Positions 1 through 14,188 of a stretch of 64,000 bases of DNA are shown piece by piece (the first letter of the stretch is position 1; the number at the start of each line of letters is the position of its first letter). The translations under genes and the position numbers were made by a program. The DNA is from Salmonella enterica subsp. arizonae. GTDB lineage: Bacteria; Pseudomonadota; Gammaproteobacteria; Enterobacterales; Enterobacteriaceae. The notes under the pieces were generated by a model. It did no database searches and had not been told where the DNA came from. It saw only the letters and a program-made list of their open reading frames with translations. The stretch is from assembly GCF_008692845.1 (NCBI RefSeq), contig NZ_VXJW01000004.1:302712-366711 (forward strand), written 5' to 3'.

Positions 1-3000
1 CCCGCCGTCGCATTGAAAAACGCTTGCAGGACGACAAAGACTTCTATGTGTGCAGCTTGTCGAACCTGGTCAACATCTATAAAGGTTTGTGTATGCCGGC
101 AGATCTGCCGCGCTTCTACCTGGATCTCGCAGATCTGCGTCTTGAGTCAGCTATCTGTCTGTTCCACCAGCGTTTTTCCACTAACACCGTGCCACGCTGG
201 CCGCTGGCGCAGCCGTTCCGCTACCTGGCGCATAATGGCGAGATTAACACCATTACCGGCAACCGCCAGTGGGCGCGCGCCCGTACCTATAAATTCCAGA
301 CGCCGCTGATCCCGGATTTGCAGTCCGCCGCGCCGTTTGTTAACGAAACCGGCTCAGATTCCAGCTCGCTGGACAACATGCTGGAACTGCTGCTGGCAGG
401 CGGGATGGATATCATCCGCGCCATGCGCCTGTTGGTGCCGCCCGCCTGGCAGAATAACCCGGATATGGACCCGGATCTGCGCGCCTTCTTCGACTTTAAC
501 TCCATGCACATGGAGCCGTGGGACGGCCCGGCAGGCATCGTAATGTCCGACGGGCGTTTCGCCGCCTGCAACCTCGACCGTAACGGCCTGCGGCCGGCAC
601 GCTATGTCATCACCAAAGATAAGCTGATCACCTGCGCTTCTGAAGTCGGCATCTGGGACTATCAGCCGGACGAAGTGGTCGAGAAGGGCCGCGTCGGTCC
701 CGGCGAACTGATGGTAATTGACACCCGCGGCGGGCGTATCCTGCATTCCGCGGAAACCGATGACGATCTGAAAAGCCGCCATCCGTATAAAGCATGGATG
801 GAAAAGAACGTCCGCCGTCTGGTGCCCTTTGAAGATCTGCCGGATGAGGAGGTGGGCAGCCGCGAACTGGACGACGACCTGCTTGCCAGCTATCAGAAAC
901 AGTTTAACTACAGCGCCGAAGAGCTGGATTCCGTTATCCGCGTGTTGGGCGAAAACGGCCAGGAAGCCGTCGGCTCAATGGGCGACGATACCCCATTTGC
1001 CGTGCTCTCCAGCCAGCCGCGTATTATTTATGACTACTTCCGCCAGCAGTTCGCGCAGGTGACTAACCCACCTATCGACCCGCTACGTGAAGCGCATGTC
1101 ATGTCGCTGGCCACCAGCATCGGTCGCGAGATGAACGTCTTCTGCGAAGCGGAAGGTCAGGCCCATCGCCTGAGTTTTAAATCGCCGATTCTGCTGTACT
1201 CTGATTTCAAACAGCTCACCACCATGGCCGAGCATCACTACCGCGCCGACCGGCTTGACATTACCTTTGACGTCACCGAAACCACACTGGACGCGACGGT
1301 CAAGGCGCTGTGCGATAAAGCGGAACAGATGGTGCGCAACGGCACCGTACTGCTGGTCCTCTCGGATCGCAATATTGGTAGGAATCGCCTACCGGTACCC
1401 GCGCCGATGGCGGTGGGCGCGGTGCAGACGCGTCTGGTAGAACAAAGTCTGCGCTGCGACGCCAACATCATCGTAGAAACCGCAAGCGCCCGCGATCCGC
1501 ACCACTTTGCGGTGCTGCTGGGCTTTGGCGCAACGGCCATCTATCCGTACCTGGCCTACGAAACGCTGGGCCGTCTGATTGATACCCAGGCCATCGCCAA
1601 AAACTACCGTACCGTGATGCAGAACTACCGTAACGGCATCAATAAAGGTCTGTATAAGATCATGTCCAAAATGGGCATCTCGACCATCGCCTCCTACCGC
1701 TGTTCCAAACTGTTTGAAGCGGTCGGCCTGCACGATGATGTCGTGAATCTGTGTTTCCAGGGCGTGGTCAGCCGCATCGGCGGCGCAAGCTTTGATGACT
1801 TCCAGCAGGATCTGCTGAATCTCTCCAAACGCGCCTGGCTGGCGCGCAAACCAATTAGCCCCGGCGGCCTGCTGAAGTATGTCCACGGCGGCGAATATCA
1901 CGCCTATAACCCGGACGTGGTGCGCACCCTGCAACAGGCGGTACAGAGCGGCGAATACCGTGATTACCAGCAATATGCGAGACTGGTTAACGAACGCCCG
2001 GCGGCCACGCTGCGCGATCTGCTGGCGATAAATCCAAACGGCGACGCGGTCGCTATTGACGAGGTTGAACCCGCCAGTGAGCTGTTTAAACGTTTTGACA
2101 CCGCCGCGATGTCTATCGGCGCGTTAAGTCCGGAAGCGCACGAAGCGCTGGCGGAAGCGATGAACTGCCTCGGCGGCAACTCCAACTCCGGTGAAGGCGG
2201 CGAAGATCCGGCGCGCTACGGCACTAATAAAGTGTCGCGTATCAAACAGGTGGCCTCCGGTCGCTTTGGCGTGACGCCGGCTTACCTCGTTAACGCCGAT
2301 GTAATTCAGATTAAAGTCGCTCAGGGCGCGAAGCCGGGCGAAGGCGGTCAGTTGCCGGGTGATAAAGTAACGCCGTATATCGCCAAACTGCGCTATTCAG
2401 TGCCGGGCGTGACGCTGATCTCGCCGCCGCCGCACCACGATATTTACTCTATCGAAGATTTAGCGCAGCTAATTTTCGACTTAAAACAGGTCAACCCGAA
2501 AGCGATGATCTCCGTAAAGCTGGTCTCAGAACCGGGCGTCGGCACCATCGCGACCGGTGTGGCGAAAGCCTATGCGGATCTTATCACCATCGCCGGTTAC
2601 GACGGCGGCACTGGCGCCAGCCCGCTGTCATCGGTGAAATACGCAGGTTGTCCGTGGGAACTTGGCTTGGTGGAAACCCAGCAGGCGCTGGTCGCTAACG
2701 GGCTACGTCACAAAATTCGTTTGCAAGTGGACGGCGGCCTGAAAACCGGCGTCGACATCATTAAAGCGGCGATTCTCGGCGCGGAAAGTTTCGGCTTCGG
2801 CACCGGCCCGATGGTGGCGCTGGGCTGTAAATACCTGCGTATCTGCCATCTGAACAACTGCGCAACCGGCGTCGCGACGCAGGATGAAAAATTGCGTAAG
2901 AACCACTATCACGGTCTGCCGTTCAAAGTGACCAATTACTTTGAATTTATCGCCCACGAAGTGCGTGAGTTAATGGCTGAACTGGGCGTCACCCGCCTGG

Positions 3001-3983
3001 TCGATCTGATTGGCCGCACCGACCTGCTCAAGGAACTGGACGGATTTACCGCTAAACAGCAGAAGCTGGCGCTGTCTCGTCTGCTGGAAACTGCTGAACC
3101 TCATCCAGGCAAAGCGCTGTACTGCACCGAGAATAACCCGCCGTTTGATAACGGCGTGCTGAATGCGCAACTGTTGCAGCAGGCAAAGCCATTTGTCGAT
3201 GCGCGCCAGAGCAAAACCTTCTGGTTCGATATTCGCAACACCGATCGTTCTGTCGGCGCGTCGCTGTCCGGTTATATCGCACAGACGCACGGCGATCAGG
3301 GGCTGGCCGCCGATCCGATTAAAGCGTACTTCAGCGGTACCGCAGGCCAGAGCTTTGGCGTGTGGAACGCGGGCGGCGTGGAGCTATATCTGACCGGCGA
3401 TGCCAACGACTATGTCGGTAAAGGCATGGCGGGCGGTCTGATCGCCATCAAACCACCGGTAGGCTCAGCGTTCCTCAGCCATAAAGCCAGTATCATTGGC
3501 AATACCTGTCTGTACGGGGCGACCGGTGGTCGTCTGTATGCGGCAGGCCGCGCGGGCGAGCGTTTCGGCGTGCGTAACTCCGGGGCGATTACCGTCGTAG
3601 AAGGCATCGGCGACAACGGCTGTGAATACATGACCGGCGGTATCGTCTGCGTGCTGGGTAAAACCGGCGTTAACTTTGGCGCGGGGATGACCGGCGGCTT
3701 CGCCTACGTGCTGGACGAAGACGGCGAATTCCGTAAACGCGTAAACCCGGAACTGGTGGAAGTGCTGGACGTCGACTCACTGGCTATCCACGAAGAACAT
3801 CTGCGCGGCCTGATCACCGAGCACGTACAGCATACTGGTTCGCCGCGCGGCGAAGAGATCCTGTCCAGATGGTCAAGTTTCTCAACCCAATTCGCGTTAG
3901 TTAAGCCAAAGTCCAGCGATGTCAAAGCCCTGCTGGGCCACCGTAGTCGTAGCGCGGCAGAATTGCGCGTGCAGGCGCAGTAA
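1..3983 (+). CDS. gltB: Glutamate synthase large subunit (5' end outside window)
   Basis: Large subunit of NADPH-dependent glutamate synthase (GOGAT), which transfers the glutamine amide to 2-oxoglutarate and works with GltD in nitrogen assimilation. The reading frame is open from base 3, so the gene enters from outside; about 1,326 codons are visible and roughly the first 160 residues (most of the class II amidotransferase domain with its catalytic N-terminal Cys) are missing because of the window edge. Visible parts are the end of the amidotransferase domain, the central domain, the FMN-binding synthase barrel, the 3Fe-4S cysteines ([16 protein letters not shown]) and the glycine-rich C-terminal beta-helix. 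The stop lies 9 bp before the gltD start, with an AAGGA ribosome site in the gap, so gltBD is an operon. Close to the E. coli protein throughout. Confidence 0.98.
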   Translation, partial: RRRIEKRLQDDKDFYVCSLSNLVNIYKGLCMPADLPRFYLDLADLRLESAICLFHQRFSTNTVPRWPLAQPFRYLAHNGEINTITGNRQWARARTYKFQTPLIPDLQSAAPFVNETGSDSSSLDNMLELLLAGGMDIIRAMRLLVPPAWQNNPDMDPDLRAFFDFNSMHMEPWDGPAGIVMSDGRFAACNLDRNGLRPARYVITKDKLITCASEVGIWDYQPDEVVEKGRVGPGELMVIDTRGGRILHSAETDDDLKSRHPYKAWMEKNVRRLVPFEDLPDEEVGSRELDDDLLASYQKQFNYSAEELDSVIRVLGENGQEAVGSMGDDTPFAVLSSQPRIIYDYFRQQFAQVTNPPIDPLREAHVMSLATSIGREMNVFCEAEGQAHRLSFKSPILLYSDFKQLTTMAEHHYRADRLDITFDVTETTLDATVKALCDKAEQMVRNGTVLLVLSDRNIGRNRLPVPAPMAVGAVQTRLVEQSLRCDANIIVETASARDPHHFAVLLGFGATAIYPYLAYETLGRLIDTQAIAKNYRTVMQNYRNGINKGLYKIMSKMGISTIASYRCSKLFEAVGLHDDVVNLCFQGVVSRIGGASFDDFQQDLLNLSKRAWLARKPISPGGLLKYVHGGEYHAYNPDVVRTLQQAVQSGEYRDYQQYARLVNERPAATLRDLLAINPNGDAVAIDEVEPASELFKRFDTAAMSIGALSPEAHEALAEAMNCLGGNSNSGEGGEDPARYGTNKVSRIKQVASGRFGVTPAYLVNADVIQIKVAQGAKPGEGGQLPGDKVTPYIAKLRYSVPGVTLISPPPHHDIYSIEDLAQLIFDLKQVNPKAMISVKLVSEPGVGTIATGVAKAYADLITIAGYDGGTGASPLSSVKYAGCPWELGLVETQQALVANGLRHKIRLQVDGGLKTGVDIIKAAILGAESFGFGTGPMVALGCKYLRICHLNNCATGVATQDEKLRKNHYHGLPFKVTNYFEFIAHEVRELMAELGVTRLVDLIGRTDLLKELDGFTAKQQKLALSRLLETAEPHPGKALYCTENNPPFDNGVLNAQLLQQAKPFVDARQSKTFWFDIRNTDRSVGASLSGYIAQTHGDQGLAADPIKAYFSGTAGQSFGVWNAGGVELYLTGDANDYVGKGMAGGLIAIKPPVGSAFLSHKASIIGNTCLYGATGGRLYAAGRAGERFGVRNSGAITVVEGIGDNGCEYMTGGIVCVLGKTGVNFGAGMTGGFAYVLDEDGEFRKRVNPELVEVLDVDSLAIHEEHLRGLITEHVQHTGSPRGEEILSRWSSFSTQFALVKPKSSDVKALLGHRSRSAAELRVQAQ

Positions 3984-5411
<1,428 letters not shown>

Positions 5412-5618
5412 CCCTTCCGGCCCCCCGGTTGATGCCTTGTGCTGATGACTGGGGAGCCGATATTCCTCTCCTCAACATCTCTCCTGCCGGTTCTGGAAAC
5501 CCGCTCGTAAATCGAGATGTAATGCCATGTAAAATCCGTTCATGAATTGATCCGTTTATGCCTAAAGCGTATTGATAGCGTTCTAATTTCACAATGAAAC
5601 TATCACGTAAGGGATGAC

Positions 5619-6691
5619 ATGACGAATCCAACTTTAGCGCCACAGTCTGATGAATATCAGCAAATTCATGACGGCATTATTCGCCTGGTCGATACGGCAC
5701 GTACCGAGACCGTGCGCAGCATCAATGCCATTATGACTGCCACTTACTGGGAAATTGGCCGACGCATTGTCGAATTTGAACAGGGGGGAGAAGCGCGAGC
5801 GGCCTATGGTACTCAGCTTATCGAACGATTATCGGTAGATTTAAGTCAGCGCTATAAGCGCGGTTTTTCCACCAGAAACCTATGGCAAATTCGTACATTT
5901 TATCTTTTTTTCAACATATTGAAATTCCGCAGACACTGTCTGCGGAATCTTCAAATCTCATACCGCTCGCCAAAACATTCCCTCTTCCCTGGTCAGCTTA
6001 TGTGCGTCTGCTGTCGGTGAAAGATAACGATGCCCGCACTTTTTACGAGAAAGAGACGCTACGTAACGGCTGGTCCGTACGGCAGCTCGACAGGCAAATC
6101 GCCACTCAATTTTACGAACGGACACTGCTGTCATCTGACAAATTGTCCATGCTGCAGCAGGACGCGCCCGCCGTCCCTGAGGGCTTACCCGAGCATTCTC
6201 TTCGCGATCCTTTTATTCTGGAATTTCTCGATCTAAAGGATGAGTATTCGGAATCTGACCTTGAAGAAGCACTGCTCAACCACCTGATGGACTTTATGCT
6301 GGAACTGGGCGACGATTTCGCCTTCGTGGGGCGTCAGCGCCGCTTACGGATTGACGATAGCTGGTTCCGCATTGATCTTCTATTTTTCCACCGCAAATTG
6401 CGCTGCCTGTTGGTGGTTGACCTGAAAGTAGGCAAATTCAGCTATAGCGATGCCGGGCAAATGAATATGTACCTGAACTATGCAAAAGAACACTGGACGA
6501 TGCCGGGAGAAAACCCGCCCGTGGGATTGATTCTGTGTGCAGAAAAAGGCGCTGGCGAAGCTTACTATGCCCTGAACGGCTTGCCGAATACCGTGATGGC
6601 GAGTGAATACAAAGTGCAGCTACCTGATGAAAAGCTGCTGGCTGATGAACTTGTGCGCTCACAAAACCTGTTGGAGACGCGCAAATCATGA
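5619..6691 (+). pseudogene. yhcG: YhcG-type DUF1016/PDDEXK nuclease-family protein, frameshifted
   Basis: Two overlapping reading frames together spell one YhcG-like protein. The first (from ATG 5619) carries the N-terminal DUF1016 helical region and runs to RTFYLFF, then leaves the family sequence; the second frame resumes exactly at FFQHIEIPQTLS and continues to 6691. The break is at a run of seven T (5905-5911): one extra T would restore a single 357-codon frame, slightly shorter than the 375 aa E. coli YhcG. The C-terminal part keeps the PDDEXK-like core (FRIDLLFFHR, then VVDLKVGKF). E. coli YhcG is a putative nuclease-superfamily protein of uncertain role. Possible readings are a true inactivating deletion, a phase-variable or slippage tract, or a sequencing error in the homopolymer. 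Confidence 0.85.
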
Positions 6692-6762
6692 TGCCAGAGG
6701 CCGCCAGATTATCTTCAAATAACTTAGATATCGCCTTTCGACGACGCCCTATGTAAATCCGT

Positions 6763-6778
6763 ACGTAAACGTTTGCAT
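6763..6778 (+). promoter_or_regulatory. PurR-like operator upstream of codBA
   Basis: ACGTAAACGTTTGCAT is a near match to the PurR palindrome ACGCAAACGTTTGCGT and lies about 60 bp before the codB start. E. coli codBA is known to be PurR-repressed, so the site agrees with the gene it precedes. Binding itself is inferred. Confidence 0.7.
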
Positions 6779-6836
6779 TCACCAAAAAAATGTATATCAT
6801 GCGGCGGATTTTTTGGCCAAATTTCAAGGAGGCGTT

Positions 6837-8087
6837 GTGTCGCAAGACAACAATTATAGCCAGGGGCCAGTTCCCCAGGCCGCGCGGAAAGGCGTGATTC
6901 CACTGACGTTTGTCATGCTGGGTTTAACGTTTTTTTCCGCCAGTATGTGGACCGGAGGGACGCTCGGCACCGGCCTTTCCTATCAAGATTTCTTTCTGGC
7001 TGTTCTCTTCGGTAATCTCCTTCTCGGTATCTACACTGCATTTCTTGGCTATATCGGCGCAAAAACTGGACTCTCAACCCACCTTCTTGCTCGTTACTCC
7101 TTTGGCGTTAAAGGTTCATGGCTTCCCTCGCTGCTATTGGGCGGTACTCAAGTGGGCTGGTTTGGCGTTGGCGTAGCAATGTTTTCCATTCCGGTCAGTA
7201 AAGCAACGGGGATTGATGCCAATATCCTGATTGCCGTTTCGGGCCTGCTGATGACCCTGACCATCTTTTTCGGCATCTCGGCGCTGACTATTTTGTCTAT
7301 TATTGCCGTGCCCGCCATTGTCATTCTGGGTAGCTACTCCGTCTGGCTGGCCGTCAGCGGCGTGGGCGGGCTGGAACATTTAAAGACAATAGTGCCGCAG
7401 ACGCCGCTTGATTTTTCAAGCGCGCTGGCGCTGGTGGTGGGATCGTTTATCAGCGCTGGTACGCTGACCGCCGACTTCGTCCGCTTCGGGCGTCATGCCA
7501 AAAGCGCCGTACTGATTGCGATGGTCGCTTTTTTCCTCGGCAACTCGCTGATGTTTATCTTTGGCGCGGCAGGCGCTGCCGCCGTCGGCCAGGCGGATAT
7601 CTCTGACGTCATGATAGCGCAGGGATTGCTGTTGCCCGCGATTGTGGTTCTCGGCCTGAATATCTGGACCACCAACGACAACGCGTTGTACGCATCGGGT
7701 CTGGGTTTCGCCAATATTACCGGTCTTTCCAGCCGCACGCTGTCGGTGGTTAACGGTATTATCGGTACCGTGTGCGCGTTATGGCTTTACAATAATTTTG
7801 TTGGCTGGCTGACGTTTCTGTCATCCGCGATCCCGCCCATCGGCGGGGTGATTATTGCCGACTATCTGTTGAACCGCCGCCGCTATGCCGACTTTAACAC
7901 CGCGCGCTTTATTCCCGTTAACTGGATTGCTATTCTTTCCGTTGCGTCAGGCATCGCCGCCGGACATTATGTTCCTGGTATTGTGCCCGTCAATGCCGTA
8001 CTCGGCGGCGTTTTCAGCTATATCCTGTTGAATCCACTTTGCAACCGCAGCTTTGCTAAATCCCCGGAGATCGGCCATGCAGAATAA
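6837..8087 (+). CDS. codB: Cytosine permease
   Basis: Inner-membrane cytosine transporter of the NCS1 family, 416 aa, with about 12 hydrophobic segments and very close to E. coli CodB. I chose GTG 6837 because the protein then begins [14 protein letters not shown] as in E. coli, and because a full AAGGAGG ribosome site (6826-6832) sits 4 bp before it; an upstream in-frame TTG (6813) lacks such a site. The gene overlaps codA by 11 bp, so both are translated from one message. Regulation is probably by PurR through the box at 6763. In E. coli codBA lies elsewhere in the chromosome; position next to gltD and nan is typical of Salmonella. Confidence 0.96.
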   Translation: MSQDNNYSQGPVPQAARKGVIPLTFVMLGLTFFSASMWTGGTLGTGLSYQDFFLAVLFGNLLLGIYTAFLGYIGAKTGLSTHLLARYSFGVKGSWLPSLLLGGTQVGWFGVGVAMFSIPVSKATGIDANILIAVSGLLMTLTIFFGISALTILSIIAVPAIVILGSYSVWLAVSGVGGLEHLKTIVPQTPLDFSSALALVVGSFISAGTLTADFVRFGRHAKSAVLIAMVAFFLGNSLMFIFGAAGAAAVGQADISDVMIAQGLLLPAIVVLGLNIWTTNDNALYASGLGFANITGLSSRTLSVVNGIIGTVCALWLYNNFVGWLTFLSSAIPPIGGVIIADYLLNRRRYADFNTARFIPVNWIAILSVASGIAAGHYVPGIVPVNAVLGGVFSYILLNPLCNRSFAKSPEIGHAE

Positions 8088-9357
8088 TTCCCTCACCATC
8101 CGTCAGGCGCGCCTGCAGGGGCGCGAAGGATTGTGGCAGCTCACGATTGAAAACGGTCGCTTTCGTCGTATTGAACCGCAGGAAACAGCCCCGTTAGCGC
8201 AAGGCGAAGCGCTGGATGCCGAAAGTGGGCTGCTCATCCCGCCGTTTGTTGAGCCGCATATTCACCTCGACACCACGCAGACCGCAGGCGAACCAAGCTG
8301 GAATCAGTCAGGGACTCTGTTTGAAGGAATTGAACGCTGGGCCGAGCGTAAAGCGATGCTTACCCACGAAGACGTAAAGTCTCGCGCGATGCAAACCCTC
8401 AAGTGGCAGATGGCTAACGGCATCCAGTACGTTCGTACCCATGTTGACGTTTCCGACCCAACGCTTACCGCGCTGAAAGCAATGCTGGAAGTGAAGCAGG
8501 AGGTCGCTCCGTGGGTGGATATGCAAATCGTGGCGTTTCCCCAGGAGGGCATCCTCTCTTATCCCAACGGCGAAGCGCTGTTAGAAGAGGCCCTACGTTT
8601 AGGGGCCGACGTCATTGGCGCGATTCCCCACTTCGAATTTACGCGTGAATATGGCGTTGAATCACTGCATAAAATTTTCGCCCTGGCACAGAAATACGAC
8701 AGGCTGATCGATGTCCACTGTGATGAAATTGATGATGAGCAATCGCGCTTTGTTGAAACCGTCGCGGCTCTGGCTCATCGCGACGCAATGGGCGCACGCG
8801 TCACCGCCAGCCATACCACCGCAATGCACTCCTATAACGGCGCCTACGCTTCACGCCTGTTCCGCCTGTTGAAGATGTCAGGGATAAACTTTGTTGCTAA
8901 CCCGCTGGTGAACATTCACTTGCAAGGACGGTTTGACACCTACCCTAAGCGCCGCGGCGTAACACGCGTTAAAGAGATGCTGGAGGCGGGCATTAACGTC
9001 TGCTTTGGACATGATGACGTTTTCGATCCGTGGTATCCGTTGGGCACCGCCAATATGCTGCAGGTGCTACACATGGGGTTACACGTTTGCCAACTGATGG
9101 GATACGGGCAAATCAATGATGGGCTGAATCTGATCACCACCCACAGCGCGAAAACTCTGCATTTACAGGACTACGGCCTGAGCGTTGGGAATTCTGCAAA
9201 CCTGGTTATCTTACCGGCAGAAAATGGATTCGACGCGGTTCGTCGCCAGACGTCTGCCCGTTACTCGATTCGCCACGGGCGGATTATTGCCGAGACGGTG
9301 CCAAGCCAGACAACGTTGCACCTGAGCCAGCCGGAAGCAGTGACGTTTAAGCGCTAA
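8077..9357 (+). CDS. codA: Cytosine deaminase
   Basis: Converts cytosine to uracil and ammonia for pyrimidine salvage; cytosolic amidohydrolase-fold enzyme of 426 aa (E. coli 427). Metal ligands H61 and H63 (EPHIHLDTT), the later histidine in DVHCDEID, and the aspartate in GHDDVFDPW are all present, as is the [10 protein letters not shown] active-site segment. The start at ATG 8077 gives correct numbering; an earlier in-frame ATG at 8053 lies inside codB and adds eight unmatched residues. It overlaps codB by 11 bp and takes the cytosine that CodB imports. The last gene of its operon, it faces nanQ tail to tail. Confidence 0.97.
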   Translation: MQNNSLTIRQARLQGREGLWQLTIENGRFRRIEPQETAPLAQGEALDAESGLLIPPFVEPHIHLDTTQTAGEPSWNQSGTLFEGIERWAERKAMLTHEDVKSRAMQTLKWQMANGIQYVRTHVDVSDPTLTALKAMLEVKQEVAPWVDMQIVAFPQEGILSYPNGEALLEEALRLGADVIGAIPHFEFTREYGVESLHKIFALAQKYDRLIDVHCDEIDDEQSRFVETVAALAHRDAMGARVTASHTTAMHSYNGAYASRLFRLLKMSGINFVANPLVNIHLQGRFDTYPKRRGVTRVKEMLEAGINVCFGHDDVFDPWYPLGTANMLQVLHMGLHVCQLMGYGQINDGLNLITTHSAKTLHLQDYGLSVGNSANLVILPAENGFDAVRRQTSARYSIRHGRIIAETVPSQTTLHLSQPEAVTFKR

Positions 9358-9370
9358 CCGGGCGACTCCT

Positions 9371-9399
9371 GTCGGATAGCGACATCCACGCTATCCGAC
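9371..9399. terminator. Hairpin between convergent codA and nanQ
   Basis: A perfect 10-bp stem (GTCGGATAGC / GCTATCCGAC) with a 9-base loop lies between the two convergent gene ends. There is no U tract on either side, so it may protect 3' ends or assist Rho-dependent termination rather than act as a classic terminator. Confidence 0.5.
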
Positions 9400-9482
9400 A
9401 CATTCACAACGAGGCCCCGAGTTTATATTTCATCCAGAATGTACTGAAAACGACAGGAGGATGAGAACTGCCCGCTGCGATT

Positions 9483-10818
<1,336 letters not shown>

Positions 10819-10822
<4 letters not shown>

Positions 10823-11508
10823 GACGCCGCCTTTTTTAATGCGTCGTTATACCATCCACAGATATGTTCCAGACGAGTGATGGCGGAACCCACCGTCACC
10901 GCCCATGCGCCATAACGGATCGCCTTCGCCGCCAGTTCTGGCGAGTTATAACGCCCTTCGGCTATCACCCGGCACCCAGCGTCATGCAATGCTTTGACTA
11001 AGGGCAGATCGGGTTCCTCCGGCGTATCGGGGGTGGTGTAGCCGGACATCGTCGTGCCGATGATGTCTGCGCCAAGCCGTTGGCAGGCAAGACCATCGTC
11101 AACGGATGAACAGTCGGCCATCGCCAGTAGATGGTGGTGATGAATGCGCGCCAACAACGCCTCAACGGTTACTGGCCGTTGTCGAGCGGTTCCATCAATA
11201 GCGATAATGTTTGCGCCGACCTGCGCCAGCGCATCAACATCGTCGAGAAAAGGGGTAATGCGTACCGGAGATTCGTCCAGATCGCGTTTGATAATGCCGA
11301 TAATGGGTACCGAAACGAGCGAGCGGGCCACACGCAAGTTATCTATGCCTTCGATACGCACCGCAACCGCGCCCGCCTGTTCCGCCGCCAACGCCATTGC
11401 CGCGACAATCTCCGGCTTATCCAGCGGACTGCCAGGAACGGGCTGGCAGGAGACAATCAAGCCGCCAGAAGCGGCAATATTTTTATCCAGTTGTTCAAGT
11501 AACGACAT
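10819..11508 (-). CDS. nanE: N-acetylmannosamine-6-phosphate 2-epimerase
   Basis: TIM-barrel epimerase (229 aa) that turns ManNAc-6-P into GlcNAc-6-P, feeding sialic-acid carbon into amino-sugar degradation. The family pattern is clear, with [19 protein letters not shown], and the phosphate-binding end segments VIAEGRYNS and [11 protein letters not shown] 46-bp gap with a strong hairpin separates it from nanT upstream, whereas it overlaps nanK downstream, so NanE-K-Q form a tightly coupled sub-block of the operon. Confidence 0.96.
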
Positions 11509-11526
11509 ACTACTCCCTTACAAATA

Positions 11527-11549
11527 TTGCCCGGTTTAAAACCGGGCAA
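11527..11549. other. Perfect hairpin in the nanT-nanE gap
   Basis: An 11-bp perfect inverted repeat (TTGCCCGGTTT, one base, AAACCGGGCAA) fills the middle of the 46-bp gap between nanT and nanE. No U tract follows it on the coding (minus) strand. It could be an mRNA-stability or processing element, or a weak attenuator that sets nanE-K-Q below nanA-T; this is inference. Confidence 0.55.
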
Positions 11550-11554
11550 GCGGA

Positions 11555-13045
11555 TTAACTTTTCGTTTTTACAAAGGCATCTTTACTACTGCCAAACGGT
11601 ACGGCTCCGCTGAACGGTTTGTCGTCGATAGCATCGTGTGTACGTAAAGCTTCCGGACGTAACCAACGCTGTACGCGAGACGGCATATCGAGACCAATAA
11701 GCAGGATCACGACAAACGTCAGGCTGAAGGAGAGCGATGCCAGCGCAGTGCCCAAGTCCAGACGTTGAGCGATCAGCGCCCCCAGGATCGGCGCCAGCGC
11801 GCCGCCGAGCGCGCCGACGTTATAAGTAAAGCCCAGCCCCGCCGCACGCTGATCGGTATCGAAGTAACCGCCGATCAGTTTCGGCAGAATCCCGGCAATC
11901 CCCTGCCCCAACATCTGCTGGAAAAACAGTAGCAGACCCAGTACCCAGACGTTTGTGCCGCCAATCGCAAAGACCGGAATAATAAGTATTTGCGAGGCCA
12001 GCAGGCTACAGACATACGCTTTACGCGTGCCCAGCCAGTCGCCAAGAAAACCGCCCACGCAGCAACCAACCGCCGCGCCGAATCCGCTAAAGAAAAGAAC
12101 ATTCGCCACCGTATGCGGATCGTAAGCCAGCTCGGTTTTCAGATAAGTGGGTAATAGCGCCTGAATCGGCCAGGAATAGAGGAAAGCAAACAGCACCACC
12201 AGCATCAGCATCACGCCGGTGGGCCAGCGTTTACCGCTGCTCTGTACCATAAAGCTGATAAAGATAACTGCGCATAGTAGTCCCAGCGCCGCCACAATCG
12301 CAGCATTTTGTAGATTACCGGCAAAGCAGAACCACAGCGCAGCGGCGGCGGCGAAGGTCATTAAAATATTGATGATGCGATGTTCGCCCCGATAAAGAAT
12401 GTCGACCATCGTGCGTACCGGGGCTTTACCCTCGTGTTTCTCTTTCCAGTCCTCCGCTTCCGGAATGTTTTTCCGCAGCCAGAGAGCGAAGATAATCGGC
12501 AAGATGCCAATGAAAAACAGCGCGCGCCAGCCCCAGACAGGCACCACCAGGCTGTACACTTGCGCGGCGACGACCGCGCCGACGGAAAAGCCGGAAATCA
12601 AAAATCCGCTGGCTTTATTACGTAAATGTTTTGGCCAGCTCTCAATCACATAGGTCGCGCTGGAGCCATATTCGCCCGCCATGCCCATACCAATCACCAG
12701 TCGGGCGATGAACATGGTGGTGTAACCGGGCGCAAAACCGCAGGCCAGCGTTCCCACCGAAAATAGAATGATGCTGCTGACCATCGCCAGACGACGCCCG
12801 TAGCGGTCGCCCATCGCGCCCAGCAATAACCCGCCAAACCAGCGAGAGATAAAAGCTGCCGAAATCAGGCTTGCCGCCTGTACCGTCGTCAGCCCAAATT
12901 CGCTTTGTACCTCAGTCAGTACAAGCGCAATCAACACAAAATCAAAACCATCAAGCAGATATCCCAGCCAGGCAGCGGAAAACGCCCGCCATTGCGCCCG
13001 GTTGAGGTGGCGATACCACGGGATGTTCTGGGTAGAAGTACTCAT
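11555..13045 (-). CDS. nanT: Sialic acid transporter NanT
   Basis: Inner-membrane proton-coupled sialic acid (Neu5Ac) importer of the major facilitator superfamily, 496 aa. It has the MFS loop motif GDRYGRR after the second helix and the extra central hydrophobic segments (about residues 220-265) that give NanT 14 rather than 12 membrane spans. N-terminus [20 protein letters not shown] matches the E. coli protein. It lies downstream of nanA, separated by about 115 bp that hold a pair of REP palindromes, which may lower expression of the distal genes relative to nanA. Confidence 0.97.
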   Translation of the reverse strand: MSTSTQNIPWYRHLNRAQWRAFSAAWLGYLLDGFDFVLIALVLTEVQSEFGLTTVQAASLISAAFISRWFGGLLLGAMGDRYGRRLAMVSSIILFSVGTLACGFAPGYTTMFIARLVIGMGMAGEYGSSATYVIESWPKHLRNKASGFLISGFSVGAVVAAQVYSLVVPVWGWRALFFIGILPIIFALWLRKNIPEAEDWKEKHEGKAPVRTMVDILYRGEHRIINILMTFAAAAALWFCFAGNLQNAAIVAALGLLCAVIFISFMVQSSGKRWPTGVMLMLVVLFAFLYSWPIQALLPTYLKTELAYDPHTVANVLFFSGFGAAVGCCVGGFLGDWLGTRKAYVCSLLASQILIIPVFAIGGTNVWVLGLLLFFQQMLGQGIAGILPKLIGGYFDTDQRAAGLGFTYNVGALGGALAPILGALIAQRLDLGTALASLSFSLTFVVILLIGLDMPSRVQRWLRPEALRTHDAIDDKPFSGAVPFGSSKDAFVKTKS

Positions 13046-13077
13046 TTTACTCTCCCGACGATTTTTGTTGTCGTTGT

Positions 13078-13152
13078 GCCGGATGGCGCTTCCGCCTTAT
13101 CCGGCCTACGTTTCGTACTGTTGTAGGCCGGGCCAGCGCAGCGCTCCCGGCA
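13078..13152. repeat. REP pair (BIME) between nanA and nanT
   Basis: Two facing REP palindromes, one beginning GCCGGATGGCGCTTCCGCC and its partner beginning GTAGGCCGGGCCAGCGCAGC. Such repetitive extragenic palindromes stabilise upstream mRNA and can bind gyrase, IHF or Pol I. Here the pair sits inside an operon. Confidence 0.85.
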
Positions 13153-13160
13153 TTACGCTG

Positions 13161-14054
13161 TTACGCCTTTTCTTCCAGTAGTTGTTGAGCCAACGCCTTC
13201 AGCTCCGGCAGATATTTTTCATCGACAGGCGCAAAGGGTTTACGACACAGCGGCACAGATACCACGTCCATATAATGCAGAACCGTTTTCAAGCCGCGGA
13301 ATACACCGGTTTTAATCAGGAGATCAATGACCTTGTTGCACTCGGTTTGCAGGCGCTGCGCTTTCGCCACATCGCCCTCACGTAACGCCTGTACAATCCC
13401 CTGATAGCGCCAGCCCATAATGTTGTATGTGCTGCCGATACCGCCGTCCGCGCCTGCCAGCAAGCCGGAGGCGAAGATTTCGTCGTAACCGTTGTACAAC
13501 ACCAGATCCGGATGCGCGCGGCGGATCTGTTCCATCTGGAAGAGATCGCCGGAAGTTTGCTTCAGCGCGCTCACGCCCGGTAATGTCACCAGCGTATTGA
13601 TCTGATCCAGCGTGAGTTTTACGCCGCTTAACGCCGGAATGTTGTATACCACCATCGGCAACCCATCTGCGGAATCAATGATTGCCCGGTAATGGTCACA
13701 ATGCTCTTCAAAACTGAAAGGATAATAAAATGGCGTCACCGCAGAGACTGCATCAAAACCGTAGCGCTTTGCGGCGCTCGCCAGTTGCTGGCTTTCTGCC
13801 GTGCTTACCGTCCCGACATGGGCGATCAGAGTGATTTTTCCCTTCGCTTCTTCGGCGACAATCTCCAGTACCTGCTCTCTTTCTGCAAGGCTCTGAACGA
13901 ATGCTTCCCCGGTAGAACCGCCAACATACAGCCCATCGATACCCTGCTCAATATTAAAACGCACCAGACGGCGCAGGCTTTCGCTATCCAGTTGCTGCTG
14001 ATGATCAAATGGGGTCAACAACGCCGCCATTACGCCTTGCAATGCTTTTGCCAT
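13161..14054 (-). CDS. nanA: N-acetylneuraminate lyase
   Basis: Class I aldolase (297 aa) that cleaves sialic acid to N-acetylmannosamine and pyruvate in the cytosol. The Schiff-base lysine K165 (SALKQTSGD), the catalytic tyrosine Y137 (VVYNIP) and the substrate-carboxylate loop S47-T48 (GGSTGE) sit at the same positions as in E. coli NanA. First gene of nanATEKQ; the upstream 134 bp carry NanR hexamers and a CRP-like site. The pathway allows use of host mucin-derived sialic acid. Confidence 0.98.
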   Translation of the reverse strand: MAKALQGVMAALLTPFDHQQQLDSESLRRLVRFNIEQGIDGLYVGGSTGEAFVQSLAEREQVLEIVAEEAKGKITLIAHVGTVSTAESQQLASAAKRYGFDAVSAVTPFYYPFSFEEHCDHYRAIIDSADGLPMVVYNIPALSGVKLTLDQINTLVTLPGVSALKQTSGDLFQMEQIRRAHPDLVLYNGYDEIFASGLLAGADGGIGSTYNIMGWRYQGIVQALREGDVAKAQRLQTECNKVIDLLIKTGVFRGLKTVLHYMDVVSVPLCRKPFAPVDEKYLPELKALAQQLLEEKA

Positions 14055-14087
14055 ACCTACCTCTGCGGATGATGAATAGATTAACTA

Positions 14088-14110
14088 CCTACCTTTATAC
14101 CTGTTATACC
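14088..14110 (-). promoter_or_regulatory. NanR operator (GGTATA repeats) upstream of nanA
   Basis: Reading the minus strand, two exact GGTATA hexamers (14110-14105 and 14101-14096) are followed by a changed third copy GGTAGG (14093-14088). The 9- and 8-bp spacing is that of the E. coli NanR operator, which has GGTATA repeats bound cooperatively by NanR dimers. The operator lies 34 bp before the nanA start, in the promoter region. Confidence 0.8.
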
Positions 14111-14148
14111 AGATCAAATAAGCAGCAAATAATACAGAACGCTTATAG

Positions 14149-14164
14149 TGCGATCTGCTTCACT
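14149..14164. promoter_or_regulatory. CRP-like site upstream of nanA
   Basis: TGCGATCTGCTTCACT matches the CRP pattern TGTGA-N6-TCACA at eight of ten defined positions. It lies about 100 bp upstream of the nanA start, suitable for class I activation. E. coli nan expression is known to need CRP-cAMP; binding here is inferred. Confidence 0.6.
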
Positions 14165-14188
14165 AAATAAAGATCGAATGCGCGATCG

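Noticed and set aside
13078..13152. Palindromic repeats at several junctions as a possible CRISPR or attachment site
   Set aside because: They are standard REP/BIME units, unevenly spaced and without unique spacers.
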